Source: Adenophora triphylla var. japonica (Eukaryota; Streptophyta; Magnoliopsida; Asterales; Campanulaceae). Taken from it: 64,000 bases of DNA. Shown in pieces: positions 55,437-64,000 of the stretch (position 1 is the stretch's first letter; every line of letters starts with the position of its first letter). Made by a program: the position numbers and the translations under genes. The stretch spans positions 267,270 to 331,269 of the forward strand of contig JAFEMH010002561.1 of assembly GCA_022495995.1 (NCBI GenBank). The letters run 5' to 3'. The notes under the pieces were generated by a model that was given only the letters and a program-made list of their open reading frames with translations, made no database searches and was not told where the DNA came from.

Positions 55437-56476
55437 TGTAGACACCCCATTCGAACTCATAATTACATGATTACACTACTCTTCATCTCTCTTTTATGTT
55501 TTGATGAAAGCATATCGCTTTCGTCATGTTTCGTTAAGTTTCTAACTAACCTCGTTAGTTTTGGACCTAACTGACTAACGGAACAACTGAAGAGGAAAAA
55601 ATAGTCATCAGACTATTTATCTCGCACGAGATATCTTATCTCGCGCGAGATATCCCCTCGACAGGATGGGCAGAAATCGCTCTCCTTCTCCGTTTCAAAC
55701 TCTCTTTTTGGATAAAATCTTATCAATTCGGGTATCCAATCGTAACCGAGTTCTGAACCTTCCTAGGGGATTTTACCTCTCCACCTTCACCTCTCCAACC
55801 TCCTATAAATACTGGATGACTTTCAGTGTTTCAGAGGTCGACAATTTCACACAACACACGCATTTTGTAGGTTCCTCTCCCTGAAAGGTTCCTACGAAAT
55901 CACCCTAAATCACCTCAAAGTTTGTTCATCAACCTTGTTGATTAACAAACATCGAAGCCCGAATCAAGGGAACAAGGCGAAGCTCCGTCCGCATCAAGAT
56001 CCAAATCAAGGATCGAGGCGAAGCTCTGTCCAAATCAAGGTTCGACTATAAACTTGAGTCGAAACTCTGTCCGAATCTCTTCTCAAAAGGTAATCATCCT
56101 TTAAACTTTCGTTTCTCTTCTCAACCTCTCTATTGATTTTAGAGTAGTGTAATCCCATCAAAAGGATTAGCCTAGAGTCCCTTCAGTCAATGAAGGCGAT
56201 CTCGAAGCATACAATCCGACATTCCTAATCAAGAAATTGATTAGGGTTTATTTGTTCTTCTTTAATTATTTTATTAAAAAGATTGAAAACCTCTCTTTTC
56301 TTTAGCAAGACCGATCTTCGAATTGGGTGAAATGGATGCCTTCTAAACCTACCCATTTCATAACCTAAGCCCCGAACCCAAATCTCTTTCAAAATGGTTT
56401 TCCTATGTTTCCAACCGAATAATATAGGTGGCGACTCAAAAAGATGAAAAGATGAAAATTTTCTCACAACGCTACA
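55437..56476 (+). repeat. LTR 4 of the gag-only array
   Basis: TGTAGACACC...CGCTACA, 1,040 bases, with TATA box at 55804-55811. It is followed directly by TSD CCAGC. It shares outer-LTR variants with LTR 1. Confidence 0.95.
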
Positions 56477-56948
56477 CCAGCCATCCAACCTAAGCGGTCA
56501 CCTTAGGACACCGACACGTCCACCTCACCTTGGGACACCGACACGTCCACCTCACATCAGGACACCGACACGTCCCCCCTCACATCAGGACACCGACACG
56601 TCCACTCACCATTTCACCTTGGGATACCGACACGTCCACCTCACATCAGGACACCGACACGTCCACCTCACATCAGGACACCGACACGTCCCCCCTCACA
56701 TCAGGACACCGACACGTCCACTCACCATTTCACCTTGGGACACCGACACGTCCACCTCACATCAGGACACCGATACGTCCACCTCACATCAGGACACCGA
56801 CACGTCCATGTCACCTTAGGACACCACCACGTCCTCACATCCCGACCAACATGGTCACCTTCCCTCTCCCAAGAAGCGATCCAGATCAATACCCTTATCT
56901 TTATCGACGATCCCACTTCCTTCATAAGTGACCTCGCCGAGGGGATTC
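56477..56948 (+). repeat. 3' internal region of the parent element with a 27-28 base minisatellite
   Basis: 56505-56830 is about a dozen units of 'GGACACCGACACGTCCACCT' plus 'CACATCA'. The same words ('ggacaccgacacatcc', 'agcggtca') occur at 35080-35460 left of the array, confirming the two sides are one element. It ends with the polypurine stretch CGCCGAGGGGATTC before the LTR. Confidence 0.85.
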
Positions 56949-57140
56949 TGTAAGTACCCCAATCCGGATCACTTCCCATCCGACACACGGGAAACACCGA
57001 GGACTCACACAAACGTGATCCCAAAGACCTGTAGCCTTTAAAAACCCCAAAACCACCAACCAAACCAAGGTAGGATCCTTCTGGGATAAAATAAAATAAA
57101 AGGACTTTTTGGGAATTACGAAAAATATTCAGCCTGCAGA

Positions 57141-57158
57141 AGTGTCCGCGCGGACACT
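57141..57158. promoter_or_regulatory. 18-base perfect CGCG palindrome in the LTR promoter
   Basis: AGTGTCCGCGCGGACACT lies 123 bases upstream of the TATA box. A half copy (GTGTCCGCG) follows at about 57250. The core is shared with 34394-34435. Confidence 0.6.
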
Positions 57159-57280
57159 TTCGCAACTAAAAATAATCATGAAAAAATCCCCTTAAAGCCC
57201 ACAATATTTCCTTAAATCCGGAAAAACCAAAAAAATGGTAATGACATAAGTGTCCGCGTTGTTTGCATTTTTTTTGGGCC

Positions 57281-57290
57281 TATAAATAGA
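57281..57290 (+). promoter_or_regulatory. TATA box of the parent LTR
   Basis: GGGCCTATAAATAGAGGG, followed about 30 bases on by a pyrimidine-rich start region (CATCTCATTTTCTTCAC). Standard plant core promoter. Confidence 0.7.
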
Positions 57291-57369
57291 GGGCTCCCAT
57301 CTCATTTTCTTCACACCTCCCTTCTCTCCTCTCTTCCCCAGCCTTCAGACTCCCCTCTCATCCCTTTCG

Positions 57370-57745
57370 AGGCAATCCCGATCCTTTTCGGTCCTTCCCG
57401 GGGCCTTTTGAGCCCTCCCGAGGCGCTCCGAAGCCCTGCCGAGCCATCCTAAGACGTTCACGAGCCATCTCGAAGCCCTGTCGGTCCATCCCGAAGCATC
57501 CCAAAGCCATACCGGCAAATTCCGAGGCATCCCGAAGCAAGACGAACCTCTGCCCGAATCCACCTAGCAATCCCGAGGCACGCCAAACCTCTGTTCGAAT
57601 CTACACAGCAATTCCGAGGCCACCGAACCTCTGCCCGAATCCACACAGCAATCTCGAGGCACGTCGAATCTCTGCCCGAATTCACACCTAGCACTCTCGA
57701 GGCACGCTGAAGCTCTGTCCGCAGACACCGGTACATCCCGAGGCA
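57370..57745 (+). repeat. Degenerate repeats in the transcribed part of the LTR
   Basis: 57545-57745 has about four units of roughly 47 bases with 'gaggcacgccgaacctctg' and 'cccgaatccacacagcaat'. 57370-57540 has shorter 'cgaRgccYtgccgRgccatcc' units. The phrase 'gaagctctgtccg' also occurs in the gag-only LTRs (for example 36107), indicating common ancestry. Confidence 0.75.
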
Positions 57746-58171
57746 ATCCCGGTCCATCCCGGAGCACTATTCACACTCAACCAACGCATTCCTAAGCGGA
57801 AGATAGACATGAACCAATATTGGTAAGGCCTCCTTCCAATACTATTTCAATTCATATCAATACATAGCATACAATGTAGACATTCTATTCAAAATGCATT
57901 TTAAAAGCACACACACACAACTTTTAAAGAAAGAGGGGTATCGAAAGACTCGTGTATACTAGGCGACTCGGGTGAGCTCTACTATTCTCTTCTCGAGGCG
58001 TAACCTGACCTCCGAACTCAAAAGCTCATCACACAACAACCTTTTAAAAATAAAGCATTTTCCCAATGTTTTGGGCTATATCAAAATGGCGTGGCACTCT
58101 ACAAACGAAAAAACGCGGCAAAAGACGAGCCAGCATGCGAGATGCGCGGTCCGCGCAGCCGGATCCGGGTA

Positions 58172-58236
58172 ATTTCACCACTCCAAATCTTGTGTTCTTT
58201 AATTTATGCATTTTCTTTATTGTTAATAGTTCAAGT
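58172..58236 (+). repeat. Small Sirevirus-type LTR fragment
   Basis: 'Accactccaaat' and 'tgcattttctttattgtt' match 15620-15670 and, in reverse complement, 19120-19175. About 60 bases only, so it is a relic or chance-preserved piece. Confidence 0.6.
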
Positions 58237-58253
58237 GGGATGAGCGAGTTAAA

Positions 58254-60430
58254 TCACATGAAATGTGCAAGCTCATGTGGACAAGGGAGTCCGCATGCCG
58301 ATCTCATAGCACACCCATACAACAATAGATCTCGGCTACCATCATATAGATAATCCAATGAGTTGAAAATCAAATCCAATGCATTTATAGACACCATACC
58401 TCTAACCTCACTCCATAGCGATAACTTGAATTTATGTTGTACCACAGTCCTGCTTTTTCTCAAATGAGGCAATAATTGCAATATGAGAGCATTCAATGAG
58501 TTTATAAATTTGTTTACAATATGTCTCAAATGCTCCCTGCCTCGATGCAAGTTGTTTCTTCAACAAGGCATGTTGACTCTCTACCCTAACATAAGTTACG
58601 TATTTTATTAGCATATAATTAAAAAACACATAGGAAACAAAACATAGGAAACATCAAAACATATGGCACATTAAAAATAAAGTTTGCCCGATATACATGT
58701 TTGTAGTCAAGTTGTCAAAGGACATAACTTTATTTGTCCAACACGAAACAAATCTTTCTTTGTATGACACAATCCATTAGTTCATGACATAATTGACCGC
58801 ATCGGGATAACGACTGAAATCTTCTGATAATCGCCGTAAAAAGTCATTAAACGATGCCTCTGTATCAACTTTGATCATTGCATTCCAATGAAGAATAAAT
58901 GCCTCCCAAATCTCTTTCATATCAAACATTTTCTTGCATTTTGCAGAATATTTCTGTTGATATGTCATTTACAGAGCAAATGAGTTGTTGTTGGGAACGT
59001 CTCACATATTGCATTTATCAATTCAAGCTCCCTATCGATCACGATAACATTAGGAAGACATGATTCAAGCATCAGAGATTTCAATACTTCGCATGCCCAC
59101 ATGTAGTTTGCTTCTTTCTCAGCCTCTAAGTATACATCAACAATTAAAAATGTCATTTTTGTTTATGTCACACCCACAATCTCAATCAAAGGTAAGTTGT
59201 ACCTATTTGTCTTGTAAGTGCAATCCATGAATAAGGCGTATGGAAATGCTTTCAGCAATTCAATGCTTTTCGGATGAGCAAAGAATATCTCCTTAATAAC
59301 ATTTGTATACTCGCATTGCCGATATTCGAAGTGATAACCATGATCATTCAATTTAAACAAGAGTTGTTGTATTTGAGAACGACCCGCATGCTTAGTTGCC
59401 CTGCTCTTCACGCACACATTATAAATAGTACGCATTAAAGACTTACTTTCCAGTAATTTCTCTTTTAAGCCATATAAAATATCCTTTAGCCGGCTATTTG
59501 CATGTGACGTTTCTATCACGTATTCCTCCTCTTGTTTCTGTAATCTACCAACATTAGAGTGACCCAACATGTATTGACAAATCAGATGATTGTTAACGTC
59601 ACATACCACTCTTAATTGCCATTGACCATCAACAGTGACTTGTTTGGAGTTCAACTGAAACTTACAATCGCATTACTTTATTCCGCTTTCTCTATTTTTC
59701 TTTTTTTCCCCAAAATTTCATTGTTGCCAGATTTTTAAGAGGAAGAAAGACGGACTTTTCCTTGTATGTCCCCCTATGTTTACAAACAAGCGTCATTCGA
59801 GAAGCGGAATGACGGCTTCCATTATCTGACCGACCGATAACGATGATAAATCCATGTTGTTCCCCCTTTTTACGCGCCCATTCAAAAATTATTTTACGGT
59901 CTCTAAAATACAAAGTCATTGTGAATTCTGTGATGTAGTCTCGCAAAACACTTTCAAAATCAACCGGGTTATAGTTGTTGTCACCTAGTGAATACTGCAA
60001 AAATTCAATAAAACAATAAGGAAGTGGAACGAAGAAAAACAAAAGTTCGGCCAGTTGTGGCCGATTTTTTAAAAGGTTCGGTCGGGTGTGGCCGAAATAT
60101 TTTAGAAAATTTGACCGGGTGTGATCGATTTTTTTAAAAATTCGGCAGGGTGTGGCCGAAAAATTTAAAAATTCGGCTGGGTGTGGCCGAAAAACAACCC
60201 AGAATCGGCAACAAGGGCCGAACTTTTTCAAATTTTCGGCCGGGTGTGGCCGAACTTTTTCAAGTTTTTCGGCTGGGTGTGGTCGAGCCTGACTTGAATT
60301 TTGGCCACTACTGGCCGAAATTTTGCAACGAAAACAAAAACAAAAGTTTAACACATTTATATGGTTAGAAAGTGAAGAAAACTTATATTACATTGACATT
60401 CGATTGTAAAGCCATTTTATCCATGATCAT
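58254..60430 (-). pseudogene. Mutator-like (MULE/FAR1-type) transposase gene with intron, broken
   Basis: Candidate exon 1 is 60392-60430 (MIMDKMALQSNVN). A 397-base intron follows (59995-60391, GTAATA...TTGCAG), then exon 2 from 59994: an FAR1-like N-terminal domain (59692-59994, 'FESVLRDYITEFTMTLYFRD', 'FIIVIGRSDNGSRHSASRMT'). 59654 to 59163 leads into the MULE catalytic domain ('LLKAFPYALFMDCTYKTNRY', first Asp). 59156 to 58965 has 'MWACEVLKSLMLESCLPNVI' and 'VIDRELELINAI' (second Asp). 58968 to 58432 is the helical part ('VESQHALLKKQLASRQGAFE'). 58550 to 58254 ends with a SWIM-like zinc finger ('GCAMRSACGLPCPHELAHFM') in which the first Cys appears as Tyr. Stops and frame changes separate the blocks. 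I found no terminal inverted repeats. Confidence 0.85.
60045..60330. repeat. Palindromic minisatellite inside the MULE intron
   Basis: About nine units of 25-35 bases with the core TTCGGCYGGGTGTGGCCGAA separated by A/T-rich spacers. Each unit can fold on itself (TTCGGC/GCCGAA). It leaves the minus frame open by chance ('RPHPAE' repeats). Confidence 0.9.
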
Positions 60431-60439
60431 GCTGAATAT

Positions 60440-60814
60440 ATTGAAAAAATATATATGTAATTTTTTTTGTTTGAGAAATAATAGTAGGAGGAAAAGGGAG
60501 GTAGTAATTTTTTGATATAAAAATAAAATGAACATGGTGATTTTTGGATTGATGAAATGGTGAAAAAGGAGAGAAGGTGGGGAAGGTGAAAAATTGATAA
60601 GGGGGTAAATTTGAGTTAATGTTACGGGTGTGTATACAATGAAAGTATATTTTGGTTTGAATGTTATGGGTGTATGTAACATTGAATAATGAGTGTATGA
60701 ATTTAAGAGTAATATAGTTATTTTATTCGATAACATAATTGAAGTTTGAAAATTACGGGTTTAATCGACAATTGTACTGTCTATATAACAATTCTCTCAC
60801 TAGCATTACTAATA
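60440..60814. other. A+T-rich spacer
   Basis: Upstream of the MULE exon 1 on the minus strand. There is no gene. The last 30 bases ('caattctctcactagcattact', about 60789-60810) resemble the leader of the right-edge gene at 62485-62515. Confidence 0.5.
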
Positions 60815-61044
60815 TAAGACCATCTACAATGGTTGTTGTGTTGGGTGTTGTCAACAAAAAAATTTTGTTTTTCTTCTACAATGGTTGTTGTTTTGAGTGT
60901 TGAAAGTGGGAGAATGTTGAGAGTTTTAAACATTGTTGAGAGGAAAGGAGTGAAAGGTGATTGGGCCACGTGGATGAGGGATCGGTGAGAGGGTTGTATT
61001 TGGCGTCACCAACCAACCAGCTTTTTCCTTTTTTTTTTTTTTTT

Positions 61045-61130
61045 AGCTTTAATGATGTACTACTTTAAAGTAGTATAATGATGTACTACTTTAATGATGT
61101 ACTACTTTAAAGTAGTACATCATTAAAGCT
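61045..61130. repeat. A/T-rich inverted repeat with a 36-base perfect palindrome
   Basis: AGCTTTAATGATGTACTAC is repeated and inverted; the core at 61091-61126 is its own reverse complement over 36 bases. It could extrude a cruciform or be a small nested element. Confidence 0.9.
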
Positions 61131-61278
61131 AATGATGTATTACTTTAATAATAATTATCGTCATTTTATGTATTTATTTAATAGCAATTAAAAAAATTAA
61201 TTAAGTGTGAAGTATTTTTTTAATTATAATTGATAATAATAATAATTACTATTTTACTAATTATCAAAATAAAGAATA

Positions 61279-61538
61279 CTCCCTCCGTTTGACCTAAGAC
61301 ACTTTATTTCCCTTTTGATCCGTTCCAGCCCAGTGTGAACTACCATAAATGGTATGTCCTTTAATATTTTATATTCTCCCTACCCCACCCACTCATTAAC
61401 TCCACTCATTCTCCACCACACAATTTATTCAACCAACCTACTATTTACTCCACTCATTCCCTCTCTTCATTTTCTACCACACATTTCTTAATCGGCGTGC
61501 CTTGGTCAATGGTGCACACTTGGGTGGAACGGAGGGAG
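61279..61538. mobile_element. Stowaway-type MITE (Tc1/mariner)
   Basis: 260 bases with CTCCCTCCGTTTG ends inverted as GGAACGGAGGGAG and TA duplications at 61277-61278 and 61539-61540. These are the classic Stowaway termini. It is nested within the PIF/Harbinger-like element. Confidence 0.92.
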
Positions 61539-61723
61539 TATAAAATGGGGGTATAGGATGATGAGTTGGAAGGGTGTTGAAAAAATATGGATGTTGAAAC
61601 CATTGTAGGGGTTAAAAATTGAATGAGGTGTTGAATAATTAGGTAAAGGAGAGAAACTGATGTGTCGTATTTTAAAGGGTGTTGAAAAAATGAGGGTGTT
61701 GAAACGATTGTAAATGGTCTAAC

Positions 61724-62476
61724 CAGACATGACCAAATTCGGGTACGGGTCCGGGTCCGACCGGCTACGTCACGGTCGAAAATGAAGAATCGGAACCGAA
61801 CCGTGAGATGCACGGATCTGAGTGCAGTTCCCGATACGGGTTCTACGATTTTGCCCACGGTACACGGTTCCCACGGGTCCAAAATAATTTTGTTTTTTTC
61901 ATTTTTTTTTTTCAAATTTAGTTGTTAGGATCTTACACTTAAGGCCTGCTTTTCCTGGGAATCAACATTCAAGATCCCATTAACATCATTTCCGAATTCA
62001 CCACATAGTTATTTAACCTAGTGTGAAATAGTATTTGATTTTTGATTGCTCTTTAATTCTTAAACCGTGACATCTCTTTGGAAAGGTTTATGTATTGCAG
62101 TATTGGGATGCAAAGGATAGATCTTTTGTCAACTTAAATCATTGGATTTATTTTAAGGTATAAAGAATAAAAATAGATGAACAAACAATGAGGTGCTCGG
62201 CAGAATATCCAAAGCAGCCTTTCCTTCATCTGCCATTGAAGGGTACCAAGACTGAAATTTTCAGATAACAACACGCGGGTCTCAGGTACGGTTCACGGGT
62301 CGTAATGGTGCGATTTTACGGGTTGAATCCACGGGTCACAGATTTTGAGAAAGAGGAAAGCTACCAATTGTACGGAGTGCGGTCCAACGATTTACGGTCT
62401 TACACAGTTTCACTTCGGCGGATCAAATTCGGGTACAATTTCATGGGTCCGAACGGATGCGGGTCGGCCATGTCTA
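61724..62476. mobile_element. Non-autonomous hAT element
   Basis: 753 bases with ends CAGACATGACC and, inverted, TAGACATGGCC. The 8-base TSD GGTCTAAC (61716-61723 and 62477-62484) includes the end of the adjacent PIF/Harbinger-like element and its TAA. It carries GGGTNCGGGTCC-rich subterminal repeats at both ends. No transposase frame. It lies immediately upstream of the right-edge gene. Confidence 0.85.
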
Positions 62477-62484
62477 GGTCTAAC

Positions 62485-62664
62485 AATTCTCTGATTCTCT
62501 CACTAGCATTTCTGCTGCGATTGGTACTGTACAAATAAATATTTAAATTCTCCTACTTCACGAAAACCCTAAAGCTCTCTAGAAATCCAGAGTCTTACTC
62601 TAACCCTCCTTCTCTCGCTAGCATTGCTGCTGCTGCTGCGATTCACACCTCAATCTGTTTAGCC
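62485..62664 (+). promoter_or_regulatory. Promoter/leader of the right-edge gene with telo-box
   Basis: AAACCCTAA (62564-62572) is a telo-box, common just upstream of or within leaders of plant translation-related genes. A pyrimidine-rich leader ('actctaaccctccttctctcg') and a GCT-rich run precede the ATG at 62665. No clear TATA; 'aataaatatttaaa' (about 62534) is the nearest candidate. The hAT TSD ends at 62484. Confidence 0.55.
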
Positions 62665-62673
62665 ATGGCTCTG
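62665..62673 (+). CDS. First coding exon (Met-Ala-Leu) of an unidentified host gene
   Basis: ATGGCTCTG is followed at once by a consensus donor GTAAGC (62674), after an uninterrupted leader in good Kozak-like context (TAGCCATGGCT). Very short first exons with a telo-box leader are frequent in plant ribosomal protein genes and other translation-related genes, but three residues cannot identify the product. The rest of the gene lies beyond the window. Confidence 0.5.
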
Positions 62674-64000
62674 GTAAGCTGTCCTACCATCTCTCTTACA
62701 CAAAGTAATCTCCTTTCTCAACAGATTCATCATTAATTTTATAAATGCTTGTATTTCTGTTCTATTTCATTTTATTTTTAACAATTTTAGATTTTGTGTT
62801 TTTAATTGTGTTATGTGAATCTTGTATCTTAAATTTAGGAATTTAACGTTGGTGCTTAATTTGTTTATTTTTTTTCCCGAATGTCTCATGTATATTTGCT
62901 TTTGTTGCTTTACCAAGAGGTCCAAGATCGGTCCTTTGTTTGTGTTTATTGTGCCAATTTATGTTTATTGTTTTGCTCAGTATGTGTTTGGCTACTCAAA
63001 ATGGCAGAACACATAATTTAGCGGTACTCAAATTGCTCTTCCATTCCTAATCCAAAGCTTGGAGTTTGATCGCTAAATAAACCCTCATTGATCTCTGTTT
63101 TTTAGATTAGTTAACAGTGTAACTTGGAATAAGGGCAGGGATGATAGTTTGATATTTGAGAGTTGTTGTTGGGATTTAGTGGCCAAGCCAGAGTTTTTTG
63201 TTTGAAAGGGTCAGAATATAATTTATGAGTGAAAAGTTAACCCAATAAAATAAAATACATTGTAATAAATGATTTTGGCTCAAAAGGGGTTAAAGGTAAA
63301 AACTATTGTAATTTTTCTTACTGAGAAGCTTTTTTTTTTCTTAAATTAATAATTTTCTATTTTCTAGTGTTAAAAAGTTAAATTTATGTAAATTCAAAGG
63401 TGGTGAATTGGCAACTCTAATCATCAACTAACCCCAAGCCAGCTATGTAGGCTTGAACTTAGTTAATGTGGTTTATAAGTACTTTACATTGATTCATTAC
63501 AAACTAGGCAACTTATTTAGTAGAATTATAAGTCAGATTCCTTAATTTCCTTGGTGCAAATATGACACTCAATTAGGTTGACTTTTTTGAATAATGATGA
63601 ACAAAACATAGTGGAGAAATGTTTTTGGTAAGTTGTAATTTCAAATTTAATTTTTATAGAAAAGATTAATTAGATTCTCCACAAAAATTACAATAATTTA
63701 GGCTTTTAGACATTGTTAGTTTAATCCCATTATAACTTTCAAAATAATGTTTTCAAATGTTTTTTGACGTATGTTTGAATAGAGCAAGGGGGTTTCCCAT
63801 TCTTCTTGATATTGATGAGAGCTGCATTAGTATTTGCATTTTGCAACTTAAAGCATGAGAATAGTCTGACACAATAACAATATAATATTTGGGAAAGCTG
63901 CAGCATATTCCCTAATTTGACTACTCTATGATAAACATCAAGATTTGACCAAAAATAAAATAAATAGATGAAATATTAAAGTCTTATTTATAAAAATTAA
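62674..64000 (+). other. Intron 1 of the right-edge gene (incomplete)
   Basis: T-rich, A+T-rich sequence with no exon-like block or coding motif up to the window end. No acceptor followed by plausible coding sequence was recognised, so the intron probably continues. A small open stretch at 62822-63016 is intronic noise. Confidence 0.5.

Larger units (their letters stand above)
35523..56476 (+). mobile_element. Three-unit tandem array of a gag-only LTR retrotransposon (Tat/Ogre-type)
   Basis: Four LTRs (35523, 42174, 48818, 55437) alternate with three internal regions of about 5.6 kb. The outer flanks carry one 5-base TSD, CCAGC (35518-35522 and 56477-56481), so the array occupies a single insertion site. 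Each internal region has a tRNA-Arg PBS, one Gag frame and about 3 kb of noncoding 3' sequence with repeats and a polypurine tract, but no protease, RT or integrase. Such gag-only elements (TR-GAG) depend on an autonomous partner. It lies in the 3' region of an older relative whose sequence resumes at 56477. Confidence 0.9.
56949..58100 (+). repeat. LTR of the parent Tat/Ogre-like element (right boundary uncertain)
   Basis: It starts TGTAAGTACCCC right after a polypurine tract, parallel to TGTAGACACCCC of the gag-only element. It has a CGCG palindrome (57141-57158), a TATA box (57281-57290), then a CT-rich transcribed leader with repeats. I could not fix the right end; 'aatggcgtggcac' near 58085 is only weakly PBS-like. 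No second copy of this LTR is in the window. Confidence 0.6.
60818..61719. mobile_element. PIF/Harbinger-like non-autonomous element
   Basis: The ends GACCATCTACAATGGTTG and, inverted, GACCATTTACAATCGTTT are imperfect inverted repeats, flanked by TAA on both sides (60815-60817 and 61720-61722), a 3-base TSD typical of PIF/Harbinger. Subterminal 'gttgttg/gggtgttga' repeats line both ends. It has no transposase. It contains a nested Stowaway element and a large A/T palindrome. Confidence 0.7.

Noticed and set aside
56530..57165. Open frames on both strands rich in His/Arg/Pro or Cys/Arg
   Set aside because: They translate the 27-28 base tandem repeat and are not conserved coding sequence.
59998..60368. 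Open minus frame 'RPHPAEKLEKVRPHPAEN' joined to the MULE N-terminal domain
   Set aside because: It is a minisatellite inside a predicted intron with good splice sites; openness follows from repeat length.
1..60430. The left-edge and right-hand MULE sequences as two ends of one element
   Set aside because: They are on opposite strands, belong to different-looking transposase types, and no matching terminal inverted repeats were found.
62822..63016. 64-codon plus frame, hydrophobic
   Set aside because: Lies in the first intron of the right-edge gene, T-rich, no acceptor or motif.
1..64000. rRNA genes, tRNA genes, bacterial operons or organelle DNA
   Set aside because: None recognised; tRNA-like matches are retrotransposon primer binding sites of 12-18 bases only.

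Overview
This window is nuclear DNA of a flowering plant. It has no bacterial gene order. It is a deep nest of LTR retrotransposons and DNA transposons with plant-type termini, target-site duplications (TSDs), primer binding sites (PBSs) and introns. The only ordinary gene is the 5' end of one at the far right: a leader with a telo-box, a 9-base first coding exon and the start of a long intron. I cannot name the species.

Layout. 1-196 is the tail of a Mutator-like transposase. 197-15908 is one old, plus-sense copia LTR of the Sirevirus type, split into three pieces. The first split is a 12.95 kb minus-sense Tat-lineage Ty3/gypsy element (842-13794, TSD GGTAT) that landed in the old LTR's TATA box. 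The second is an unclassified 1.4 kb insertion (14139-15521). Next comes a gypsy gag fragment (15909-17946) cut by a hAT element (16297-17395, TSD GTTTTGAG). Immediately after it, on the opposite strand, is a plant mobile domain (PMD) gene (34126 down to 18133). That gene is cut by a 14.0 kb minus-sense copia element (18785-32807, TSD CCGGT).

The PMD gene, its intron with a minisatellite, several tandem repeats (34.5-35.5 kb and 56.5-56.8 kb), a polypurine tract and an LTR at 56949 look like the remains of one plus-sense Tat/Ogre-like element carrying gag and an antisense PMD gene but no pol. Its 3' part is split by a 20.95 kb array (35523-56476, TSD CCAGC): four LTRs separated by three internal regions, each encoding only Gag. 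To the right are a broken MULE transposase gene (60430 to 58254) and a cluster of small DNA transposons (PIF/Harbinger-like, Stowaway, hAT) that abut the promoter of the right-edge gene.

Most notable: (1) the copia element carries, downstream of pol, a sense-strand gene with its own TATA box, leader and a 981-base intron; (2) that element is saturated with a GCGGTT motif; (3) the gag-only element forms a three-unit array under one TSD; (4) antisense genes with their own promoters occur in two different Tat-type elements; (5) copies of the same repeat differ by clustered multi-base changes at CAG/CTG, which look more like base-calling artefacts than mutation and may cause many of the frameshifts. 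Most element proteins are broken; the longest intact one is the 447-codon Gag at 37868-39211.
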